From the NCBI GenBank assembly GCA_023457875.1, contig JAEXBC010000097.1, positions 1-5,816 of the forward strand: a DNA stretch of 5,816 nucleotides, given 5' to 3'. Below, piece by piece: positions 1-5,816 of the stretch. A program made the position numbers and the translations under genes. This DNA comes from Bacillota bacterium (GTDB lineage: Bacteria > Bacillota > Clostridia > Lachnospirales > Cellulosilyticaceae). Positions within the stretch are counted from its first letter, which is position 1, and each line of letters starts with the position of its first letter. The notes beneath the pieces were generated by a model that was not told the origin of the DNA, did no database searches, and saw only the letters and a list, made by a program, of their open reading frames with translations.

Positions 1-195
1 CCAGTAATGGCAATGGAAGTACAGGGAGAAGATGTGATTGCAGTGATGCGTAGCATTATGGGAGATAAGGACCCAATTAAAGCTATTCCCGGGACTATTA
101 GGGGAGATTATGCAAATACGGTAACCAGAAATCTTATTCATGGTTCTGACTCCGTAGAACATGCACAAAGGGAACTAGACCTTTGGTTTAACTAG
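1..195 (+). CDS. ndk: Nucleoside diphosphate kinase, C-terminal part (5' end outside window)
   Basis: Ndk moves the gamma phosphate of ATP onto nucleoside diphosphates through a phosphohistidine intermediate and balances the cytosolic NTP and dNTP pools. The window opens in frame (Pro-Val-Met-Ala-Met...), so the start codon lies to the left and only about 64 codons are seen; full Ndk proteins have about 135-150 residues. The family signature is clear: PGTIRGDY is followed by RNLIHGSDSVE, whose histidine is the catalytic phosphate acceptor, and the protein ends in the usual LWF-Asn. The stop is TAG at 193-195. There is no frameshift in the visible part. The terminator at 285-326 ends the transcript, so ndk is probably not co-transcribed with the mod and nif genes. 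The identification is secure from the active-site motif; only the N-terminal half is unseen. Confidence 0.93.
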   Translation, partial: PVMAMEVQGEDVIAVMRSIMGDKDPIKAIPGTIRGDYANTVTRNLIHGSDSVEHAQRELDLWFN

Positions 196-284
196 AAGCG
201 TAAAGATAACAATAAAAGATGATTGTAAGAGATAAATAATTAAGAAATAAATAATAAGAAATGATAGTAGGAGATAACTATAAG

Positions 285-326
285 AAAATCTAAGTTAGGT
301 CTATGGACTTCACTTAGATTTTTTTT
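285..326 (+). terminator. Rho-independent terminator after ndk
   Basis: A perfect 11-bp stem, AAAATCTAAGT (285-295) with ACTTAGATTTT (312-322), is extended after one mismatch by a 5-bp inner stem (297-301 with 306-310, one G-U pair) and a TATG loop. It runs straight into eight T residues (319-326). It ends ndk transcription. On the minus strand the stem is followed by TTTTCTT, so it may also act, less well, for the convergent gene ending at 379. Confidence 0.9.
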
Positions 327-378
327 GTTTATTGTTATACTTTGAGTTGTTGTTCAGCTACCCAACTCTATTAATCAC

Positions 379-813
379 TTAGAAGGTATGACTCATTTGC
401 TCTAGGGAGAAGATGGTTTGGTCACCAAGGAGCTTAAAGTTAAAGCTATGATAAGTTTGCCTTGTGATTTCAAAGGTCATCATATCATGAAAAACTTCAC
501 TTTGATCTGGATAACGAATATTAATGAGTAGGGTGAAATACTGTTTGGAGCTACCTAGTCTAAAAATATCGCAGTTCAAATCTACTTTGTCAGTAATGCC
601 ATAAATATTATTAAAGCCGATGAGGGTTATTTCACAGTAAGCAATAATGCAATTATAGAGAATTTCTTCGCTACAAGCCTCTGCTGGGAAATCACTGTAG
701 TAAAGACCAGACTTCTTATCATATATAAATAGTTCTTTTCCTGCAGCATTTAATTTTTCATAATAGGTTTTATTTATAAAGAGTTTGCAAGTTATTTTTT
801 TACCACAATCCAT
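379..813 (-). CDS. Hypothetical protein, 144 aa, cysteine-rich, no recognised family
   Basis: I do not recognise this protein. The start is well supported: ATG (complement of 811-813) has an ideal AAGGAGG site (complement of 820-826) six bases upstream. There is no signal peptide and no membrane segment, so it is probably cytosolic. Six cysteines occur in 144 residues (3, 9, 47, 55, 60, 81), all in the first 81, with no CxxC pair. The middle and C-terminal parts alternate hydrophobic and polar residues (for example YFTLLINIRYP and HSFNFKLLG), suggesting a beta-rich fold. It is rich in Tyr, Phe and Ile. It lies alone on the minus strand, convergent with ndk and divergent from modA, so it is not in the mod-nif operons, and its position does not prove a role in nitrogen fixation. 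It is very likely a real gene, but its function is unknown. Confidence 0.72.
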   Translation of the reverse strand: MDCGKKITCKLFINKTYYEKLNAAGKELFIYDKKSGLYYSDFPAEACSEEILYNCIIAYCEITLIGFNNIYGITDKVDLNCDIFRLGSSKQYFTLLINIRYPDQSEVFHDMMTFEITRQTYHSFNFKLLGDQTIFSLEQMSHTF

Positions 814-826
814 ATGAATCCTCCTT

Positions 827-1192
827 ACAAAAGTTTATTCTTTATTGCCTGGATGATTTTGTTAATATATAAAAATATAGCTTTTATTATAAGCGTTCTA
901 ATGAAAAAGTATATAGCAAAGCTTAAGAATGTAAAAATCCATGCAGAACATATTGGCTATGAAAAAAAGGCTACTTAATAGTGAACAAAAATACAGTCTT
1001 AAGTGGTAGCTTTATAGTAAATAACGAAGTATAGTGCCCGAAGTAAAGATAAATGACCTACTGTATATACACGTAAATAGCCTATGTTCATTGACACTAA
1101 GTGACTTATGTAGTTAGATGTTTTTATACTAAAATGAGCAAAACTAAACAAAAGGAAACAAAATGACAAGATGGTAAAATGGAGGGGAGAAT
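827..1192. other. Divergent intergenic region between the hypothetical gene and modA
   Basis: These 366 bases hold no convincing gene. On the minus strand TATAAT (complement of 886-891) could be the -10 box of the hypothetical gene, but I see no good -35 box at the right distance. An imperfect stem pairs 966-978 with 999-1013 (GCTACTTAA with TTAAG-TGG-TAGC; TGG bulged). A 10-bp palindrome, TGTATATACA, lies at 1062-1071, upstream of the likely modA promoter, and could be an operator. A four-codon reading frame (Met-Thr-Arg-Trp-stop, 1163-1177) behind a weak AAAGGA site lies just before the modA ribosome binding site. I found no recognisable ModE site or molybdenum-cofactor riboswitch, but cannot exclude diverged forms by eye. 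Confidence 0.5.
1101..1130 (+). promoter_or_regulatory. Probable modABC promoter
   Basis: GTGACT (1101-1106) and TATACT (1125-1130) are separated by 18 bases and match the sigma-A boxes at 4/6 and 5/6 positions. Transcription would start near 1137, giving a leader of about 55 nt. A competing choice is the perfect -35 box TTGACA at 1091-1096, but the hexamer 17 bases after it (TTAGAT, 1114-1119) is a poor -10 box. Confidence 0.45.
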
Positions 1193-2020
1193 ATGAAAAG
1201 GCTACCTAGCTTTTTAGTGATCATATTGGCGTTATGCGTAGTATTTGTCGGATGCCATACTAAGGAAAGTGAAAAAAGCAAAACCAAGGCTTTAGTTTCT
1301 CCAGAGGAAAAAGTTGAATTACAAGTGTTTATAGCAGCTAGTTTGAAAAATGCTATGGAAGAGATACAAGCGGATTATACGGCTTTCCATCCAGAAGTGC
1401 AAATCACATATAATGTAGATAGTTCTGGTACCCTTCAAAAGCAAATTGAAGAGGGCGCCTCATGTGATCTATTCTTTTCTGCAGCGATGAAACAGATGAA
1501 TGAACTTAATGATGGGGGCTATGTATTACCCGATTCGATTGTAAAACTACTAGAAAATAAAGTTGTACTTATTAAGCCAATAGGAGGAAAAACAGCTGTT
1601 ACTGGTTTTCAAGATATTACAAAAGCAACCAATCTGGCTTTGGCAGGAGAAGATGTACCTGTTGGTTCATATACAAGGGAGATCTTTACTAAATTGGGCA
1701 TTTTAGAACAAGTAATGGCAATGGAAATAAATGAAGGGGCTAATGTAACAGCAGTTCTTATGGCTGTAAGCGAAGGTAGTAATGAAGTTGGCATTGTTTA
1801 TGCAACAGACGCTAATACTTTTAAAGATGCTGTGGAAGTTATTGAAGAGGCGCCTGTAGACGCTTTAGAAAACCCAGTTATTTATCCTGTTGCACTCATT
1901 AAGAACGCAGAAGCTAGTGATGCCAAGGTAACTGCAGCTAAAGAATTTTTGGCATACTTACAAAGTGAAGAAGCAATCAAATTTTTAAAAGCATACGGCT
2001 TTACTGAGTATAATAAATAG
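1193..2020 (+). CDS. modA: Molybdate ABC transporter substrate-binding lipoprotein ModA
   Basis: ModA captures molybdate (often tungstate too) outside the membrane and delivers it to ModBC. The 275-residue product begins with a lipoprotein signal peptide: MKR, a hydrophobic stretch at 7-19, and a lipobox ending in Val-Gly-Cys with Cys21 as the expected lipidated residue, so it is anchored to the outer face of the membrane. A polar linker (22-40) leads into the binding domain. Family motifs appear in order: FIAASLKNAM (46-55), where the Ser binds oxyanion; DSSGTLQKQIE (76-86); DLFFSA (92-97); VPVGSY (155-160); GANVTAVL (182-189); and GIVYATDA (200-207). ATG at 1193 follows GGAGGGG (1181-1187). 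It is the first gene of modABC, with 42 bases to modB. Length and motifs are normal, and molybdate is the natural substrate beside nif genes, though tungstate cannot be excluded. Confidence 0.95.
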   Translation: MKRLPSFLVIILALCVVFVGCHTKESEKSKTKALVSPEEKVELQVFIAASLKNAMEEIQADYTAFHPEVQITYNVDSSGTLQKQIEEGASCDLFFSAAMKQMNELNDGGYVLPDSIVKLLENKVVLIKPIGGKTAVTGFQDITKATNLALAGEDVPVGSYTREIFTKLGILEQVMAMEINEGANVTAVLMAVSEGSNEVGIVYATDANTFKDAVEVIEEAPVDALENPVIYPVALIKNAEASDAKVTAAKEFLAYLQSEEAIKFLKAYGFTEYNK

Positions 2021-2062
2021 AAATTTGAAGCTTATATCTTGTTACAAAAGGAGGTAAATACA

Positions 2063-2764
2063 ATGGGAGTACTGCTTACAGAGGTGAATTGGAGTCCACT
2101 TTTTATTTCTTTAAAAACAGGAATAGTAGCAACCACCGTTGCATTTTTTATGGGTATTTTAGTAGCTAGATTTGTAATGAAACTAAGTCATACCATGAAG
2201 TGGATTGTAGATGGCATCTTAACATTGCCTCTTGTACTACCTCCTACAGTGACTGGTTTCCTCTTGCTATTTATATTTAGTCTAAAAAGGCCAATTGGTA
2301 ACTATTTATGGGTAAATGCGGGGGTAAAGGTGGTACTTAGCTGGTGGGGATGTGTATTAGCAGCAGTTGTTATTGCTTTTCCACTCATGTATCGTAATGC
2401 AAGAGCGGCCTTTGAACAGGTAGATGTGAATATGATTGCTGCAGGGAGAACATTAGGTATATCGGAGAGGAAAATCTTTTGGAAGATTGTTATGCCAATT
2501 GCTATGCCTGGGATTGCATCAGGGACGGTTCTCACCTTTGCAAGAGCTATTGGCGAATACGGGGCTACTTCTATGTTGGCAGGTAATATTTTAGGAAAGA
2601 CACAAACCATAGCCTTAGCTATTGCCTCAGAAGTATCAGTGGGAAATTTTGAGGTGGCGGGCTTTTGGGTGTCGGTTATAGTCATCATCTCCTTTGTGAT
2701 TGTTCTAGCCATTAATATGATTTCTGGTAGAGGGATGAAGCAAATTAGGAGGTGGACTTTATGA
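2063..2764 (+). CDS. modB: Molybdate ABC transporter permease ModB
   Basis: ModB forms the membrane channel of the molybdate importer, most likely as a homodimer. I chose ATG at 2063 (233 residues) because AAAGGAGG (2047-2054) sits eight bases before it; a TTG at 2039 would extend the frame by eight codons but would put this site inside the gene. About five membrane segments can be seen, near residues 12-38, 50-72, 90-109, 143-162 and 198-222. The EAA loop that docks on the ATPase is present (AAGRTLGISERKIFWKIVMP, 126-145), followed by GEYGAT (164-169) and the AGNILGKTQT stretch typical of ModB rather than sulfate permeases. Its TGA stop overlaps the modC start in ATGA (2761-2764), implying translational coupling. 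The length is normal for the family. Confidence 0.95.
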   Translation: MGVLLTEVNWSPLFISLKTGIVATTVAFFMGILVARFVMKLSHTMKWIVDGILTLPLVLPPTVTGFLLLFIFSLKRPIGNYLWVNAGVKVVLSWWGCVLAAVVIAFPLMYRNARAAFEQVDVNMIAAGRTLGISERKIFWKIVMPIAMPGIASGTVLTFARAIGEYGATSMLAGNILGKTQTIALAIASEVSVGNFEVAGFWVSVIVIISFVIVLAINMISGRGMKQIRRWTL

Positions 2765-3798
2765 GTATAGAGGTAGCACTTTATAAAGAGTTAAGAGGTT
2801 TTATACTAGATATGTCCTTCAAAACAAGTGGTCAATGCACGGGGATTTTAGGTGCTTCAGGATGCGGCAAAAGTATGACTTTAAAAGGTATAGCTGGTTT
2901 AGAAAAACTAGATAGAGGAGAGGTAAGGCTGGGGGAGAGAACTCTTTTTAATAAAGAGAAAAGGATTAATCTACCTCCTCAAGAACGAAAAGTAGGGTAT
3001 TTGTTTCAAAACTATGCATTATTTCCTCATATGACAGTTGAAGAAAATATCAGTATAGGGATTAAAGGTACTAAGGAAGAAATAAAAGAAAAAATGAACG
3101 AGCAAATTGAACGGTTCCAATTAAAGGGTTTAAGAAGTCATTATCCTTCACAGCTTTCAGGTGGACAACAGCAGAGAGTAGCTTTAGCTAGAGTTCTGGC
3201 ATATGAGCCAGAACTTCTTTTATTAGATGAGCCTTTTTCCGCATTAGATAGTTTTTTAAAGGATGATTTGGCCAAGCAGCTTCTAGAGGTACTAAGAGAT
3301 TTTAAAGGAAATATGATTATGGTGTCGCATAGTAGAGATGAACTCTATACTTTTTGTGAACAACTCATTGTGATGAAGAATGGAAGTGTCTTAATAGAGG
3401 GTGCCACAAAAGAGATCTTCTCCCAGCCAAAGAAAATGGAAGTGGCACGCTTAACAGGCTGTAAAAATATTTCTCCAATAAGAAGATTAGGTAAGCATCA
3501 GCTTCTAGCAATAGATTGGAACCTTACGCTTACCACTAAAGAGGAAATTAAAGCATCTACTAAGTATGTTGGGATTAGAGCCCATGATATTAAACTAACG
3601 CATCAAGGAAAGGATAACCAATTTAATATGGAAATACGAAGCTATTTGGAGTTCCCCTTTCAAATAGAGTATTTAGTACAAGAAAAAAGAAATACACGAG
3701 CGCAGCCTCTATGCTGTGAATTTCCTAAGGCACAAATGCTTCATTTAAAGGAAATAAATATTTTTATTCCGCCTGAAGCTTTGATACTCTTAGAATAG
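2761..3798 (+). CDS. modC: Molybdate ABC transporter ATP-binding protein ModC
   Basis: ModC hydrolyses ATP to drive molybdate import through ModB. I chose ATG at 2761 (345 residues), eight bases after AGGAGG (2747-2752) and overlapping the modB stop by four bases; a GTG at 2752 lies within that site's reach and is unlikely. The ATPase motifs are complete: Walker A GASGCGKS (31-38), Q-loop LFQNYALFP (81-89), signature LSGGQQQR (132-139), Walker B LLLLDE (152-157), D-loop SALD (160-163) and the switch histidine in VSHSRDE (His190). Residues 230-345 form a C-terminal regulatory region; YVGIRAHDIKL within it is typical of clostridial ModC proteins with a TOBE/Mop-like domain, which in relatives binds molybdate. 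It is the last gene of the operon. No strong terminator precedes the nifH promoter, so some readthrough toward nifH is possible. Confidence 0.94.
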   Translation: MSIEVALYKELRGFILDMSFKTSGQCTGILGASGCGKSMTLKGIAGLEKLDRGEVRLGERTLFNKEKRINLPPQERKVGYLFQNYALFPHMTVEENISIGIKGTKEEIKEKMNEQIERFQLKGLRSHYPSQLSGGQQQRVALARVLAYEPELLLLDEPFSALDSFLKDDLAKQLLEVLRDFKGNMIMVSHSRDELYTFCEQLIVMKNGSVLIEGATKEIFSQPKKMEVARLTGCKNISPIRRLGKHQLLAIDWNLTLTTKEEIKASTKYVGIRAHDIKLTHQGKDNQFNMEIRSYLEFPFQIEYLVQEKRNTRAQPLCCEFPKAQMLHLKEINIFIPPEALILLE

Positions 3799-3912
3799 AT
3801 AGGATTTTAAAATACATCATAATAAAATAATTCTTTTTTTTCAAAAATTTATATGATATTATATACAAAAATATAAGAATAATTATAGACACATTTTAGT
3901 AATATCCCATCA
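3799..3912. other. AT-rich spacer upstream of the nifH promoter
   Basis: This stretch is almost pure A and T and holds no gene. A T-run (3834-3841) follows no GC-containing stem, so it is not a convincing modC terminator. The A/T tracts at 3842-3890 directly upstream of the -35 box could act as an UP element. ATTTTAGT (3893-3900) is inverted as ACTAAAAT at 3958-3965, on the other side of the promoter. Confidence 0.5.
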
Positions 3913-3941
3913 TTGAAAGCTCTAGGTAGGCTCCCTATAAT
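3913..3941 (+). promoter_or_regulatory. nifH promoter, sigma-A type
   Basis: TTGAAA (3913-3918; 5/6) and a perfect TATAAT (3936-3941) are separated by exactly 17 bases. The expected start is near 3948, giving a leader of about 160 nt. No sigma-54 box (TGGCAC-N5-TTGC type) is visible, so this nif cluster is probably read by housekeeping polymerase, as in other Clostridia. Short inverted repeats (GCTCT 3919-3923 / AGAGC 3943-3947, and TAGG 3927-3930 / CCTA 3934-3937) lie over the spacer and -10 box and could be operator elements. Confidence 0.82.
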
Positions 3942-3982
3942 GAGAGCATAGAGAATCACTAAAATTAAATATCGTTTTTTAC

Positions 3983-4032
3983 AACGGCGTAGATAAATGA
4001 GAAACTCATTTTTTACGCTGTTTTTTATTTTT
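3983..4032 (+). terminator. Intrinsic terminator inside the nifH leader
   Basis: About 18 base pairs join 3983-4001 to 4005-4022, with one bulged T (3994), two G-T pairs and an AAA loop. The base is GC-containing (CGGCGT with ACGCTG) and six T (4021-4026), A, then five T (4028-4032) follow. It lies about 35 nt downstream of the predicted nifH start and 78 nt before the nifH start codon, so it must be bypassed for nifH expression. It would also stop readthrough from modC. Confidence 0.85.
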
Positions 4033-4082
4033 ACTAGCCCGGGAAGTAAAAATAAAAGATTCTCTAAGGCTTTTTAAAATAA

Positions 4083-4928
<846 letters not shown>

Positions 4929-4943
4929 GATGCAATTAGGATT

Positions 4944-4968
4944 CTCTTAGTGTAATGCTCACTTAGGA
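4944..4968 (+). other. Weak stem-loop in the nifH-nifI1 spacer
   Basis: AGTG (4949-4952) pairs with CACT (4960-4963); after a T-T mismatch, CT (4946-4947) pairs with AG (4965-4966). The loop is seven bases and no T-run follows, so it is not a terminator. Such a stem could mark a processing point or protect nifH mRNA ends, helping make more NifH than the downstream proteins. This is tentative. Confidence 0.3.
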
Positions 4969-4994
4969 TGTATTAATTAAAGGAGGTAGAATAT

Positions 4995-5321
4995 ATGGTA
5001 TTAATTCGTGCAATCATTAGAACACAGAAGGTAGGAGAGGTTTTATCTGAACTTCTTTCAGCAGGATTTCCAGCCGTTACCAAGATGGATGTGTTTGGTC
5101 GTGGTAAACAAAAGGGCGTGAAAGTGGGAGAGGTCTACTATGATGAAATTCCAAAAGAAATGCTCCTTATGGTTGTAAAAGATGAAGACAAAGATGATGT
5201 GGTCAAAATCATTATGAAGTATGCAAGAACAGGTGAAAAAGGTAACTTTGGTGACGGACGTATTTTTGTAAGCCCAGTAGAAGAAGCTTATACGATTAGT
5301 ACGAAATCATCAGGTTTATAG
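4995..5321 (+). CDS. nifI1: PII-family nitrogenase switch-off protein NifI1
   Basis: NifI1 is a PII-like sensor that, with NifI2, binds the MoFe protein and blocks its contact with NifH when nitrogen is plentiful; in methanogens 2-oxoglutarate and ATP release the block. The 108-residue product has the PII fold pattern: an opening strand and helix (MVLIRAIIRTQKVGEVLSEL), the FGRGKQKG entry to the T-loop (34-41), a short T-loop to about residue 54, and the B-loop GNFGDGRIFVSP (83-94) that binds nucleotide. The place between nifH and nifD and the short T-loop separate it from GlnB/GlnK. ATG at 4995 follows AAAGGAGG (4979-4986) by eight bases. The TAG stop contributes two bases to the ribosome binding site of nifI2 (5320-5325). 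Confidence 0.93.
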   Translation: MVLIRAIIRTQKVGEVLSELLSAGFPAVTKMDVFGRGKQKGVKVGEVYYDEIPKEMLLMVVKDEDKDDVVKIIMKYARTGEKGNFGDGRIFVSPVEEAYTISTKSSGL

Positions 5322-5332
5322 GAGGAGTGTCT

Positions 5333-5725
5333 ATGAAAGAAATCATGGCAATTGTAAGGCAGAATAAGGTTAATGCTACTAAAAACGCATTGGCTGAAGC
5401 TGGTTTTCCTGCATTCACCTGTAGAAAGATTATGGGAAGAGGTAAAAAACCTATAGATCCATTACTGGTAAAGACAATACTTGAAGCAGAAGAAATGCCA
5501 CTCTCAGCAGTAGGTGAGTACATTACAGAAGCTTCAAGGCTGATTCCTAAACGGTGTTTTGTACTAGTCGTACCAGATGAAGAAGTAGGTCGCCTTGTGC
5601 AAGTTATTATGGATGTGAACTGTACGGAAAATCCTGGAGACGGCAAAATATTTGTATTACCTATTACGGAATCATATCGTGTACGAGATGGAAAAATCAT
5701 AAGCGATATAGATTCTTCCTACTAG
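5333..5725 (+). CDS. nifI2: PII-family nitrogenase switch-off protein NifI2
   Basis: NifI2 is the partner of NifI1 in the complex that reversibly inhibits dinitrogenase. The start is ATG at 5333 (130 residues), seven bases after AGGAGG (5320-5325); a GTG at 5327 is one base from that site and cannot be used well. PII features are the opening strand MKEIMAIVRQNK, the GRGKK motif (35-39), a T-loop region to about residue 72 that is longer than in NifI1 and carries IDPLLVKTI, and the B-loop GDGKIFVLP (102-110). The longer T-loop is the usual mark of NifI2 and is where 2-oxoglutarate acts in studied relatives. The product ends in a short acidic tail. It is probably translationally coupled to both neighbours, with 11-base gaps on each side. 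Confidence 0.92.
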   Translation: MKEIMAIVRQNKVNATKNALAEAGFPAFTCRKIMGRGKKPIDPLLVKTILEAEEMPLSAVGEYITEASRLIPKRCFVLVVPDEEVGRLVQVIMDVNCTENPGDGKIFVLPITESYRVRDGKIISDIDSSY

Positions 5726-5736
5726 GAGGTGAGGAT

Positions 5737-5816
5737 ATGAGTTCTGACTTAAGAAGCAAAGTATTAGATAAATATAGCGCGAGACTTTATAGAAATAGAA
5801 AAGAGCACGTCATTAC
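5737..5816 (+). CDS. nifD: Nitrogenase MoFe protein alpha chain NifD, N-terminal fragment (3' end outside window)
   Basis: NifD, with NifK, forms the MoFe protein that holds the P-cluster and the FeMo cofactor where N2 is reduced. Only the first 26 codons are in the window. They start at ATG 5737, seven bases after AGGAGG (5724-5729), which overlaps the nifI2 stop. The visible peptide (MSSDLRSKVLDKY... then RNRKEHVI) follows the pattern of clostridial NifD N-termini, where a short acidic/basic helix leads to a K/R-rich stretch and the first strand. No cluster-binding cysteine is reached. The call rests on gene order as much as on sequence; an iron-only or vanadium alpha chain is less likely because of the NifH type and the modABC genes next door. 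Confidence 0.85.
   Translation, partial: MSSDLRSKVLDKYSARLYRNRKEHVI

Noticed and set aside
196..284. AT- and purine-rich near-repeats (AATAAT-TAAGAAAT) after ndk
   Set aside because: The copies are short and imperfect in low-complexity sequence, with no start codon behind the GGAG-like motifs.
1609..1794. Open frame on the minus strand within modA
   Set aside because: It is antisense to a clearly conserved part of modA, has no ribosome binding site that fits and no recognisable product.
2302..2712. 136-codon open frame on the minus strand within modB
   Set aside because: It mirrors the hydrophobic codons of modB, and the Thr/Ala/Ile-rich product resembles no protein family.
3827..3886. Possible stem between ATAATTCTT and an AAGAATAATTAT segment as a modC terminator
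   Set aside because: The pairing is all A/T, needs a three-base bulge and a loop of about 39 bases, and the T-run lies in the wrong place.
3799..3960. Search for a sigma-54 promoter and NifA upstream activator site before nifH
   Set aside because: No TGGCAC-N5-TTGC-type box and no TGT-N10-ACA site were seen, while a sigma-A promoter is clear.
3997..4077. 26-codon leader frame rich in phenylalanine in the nifH leader
   Set aside because: Its ATG has no ribosome binding site, lies in the terminator stem, and its Phe codons come from the T-runs.
5296..5700. 134-codon open frame on the minus strand over nifI2
   Set aside because: It is antisense to nifI2, whose PII motifs are clear.

Overview
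The window looks like chromosomal DNA of a low-GC, anaerobic, nitrogen-fixing Firmicute, most likely a member of the Clostridia. The evidence is AT-rich spacers, strong AGGAGG ribosome binding sites, a NifH that resembles the Clostridium pasteurianum type, and the gene order nifH-nifI1-nifI2-nifD, known from clostridia and methanogens. The genus cannot be fixed from this sequence alone.

Layout: (1) 1-195 is the 3' end of ndk (nucleoside diphosphate kinase), closed by a strong intrinsic terminator at 285-326. (2) 379-813 on the minus strand encodes a 144-residue protein I do not recognise. (3) 827-1192 is a divergent intergenic region holding the probable modA promoter. (4) 1193-3798 is a tight modA-modB-modC operon for molybdate uptake. 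(5) 3799-4109 is an AT-rich spacer with a very good sigma-A-type promoter (TTGAAA-N17-TATAAT) followed by a highly structured leader of about 160 nt. (6) 4110-5816 holds nifH, nifI1, nifI2 and the first 26 codons of nifD, which runs off the right edge.

The genes fit one task. ModABC brings in the molybdate needed for the iron-molybdenum cofactor. NifH is the nitrogenase Fe protein, NifD is the alpha subunit of the MoFe protein, and NifI1/NifI2 are PII-like proteins that switch nitrogenase activity off when fixed nitrogen is available.

The most interesting part is the nifH leader. A near-consensus promoter is followed about 35 nt after its predicted start by a strong intrinsic terminator that lies before nifH. 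An alternative hairpin with a six-base AACGGC loop would disrupt that terminator. Two further stems tie the RNA 5' end to the region just before the ribosome binding site. This looks like an attenuation/antitermination control of nitrogenase. A second oddity is Gly82 in NifH, where nearly all NifH and BchL proteins have a conserved cysteine.
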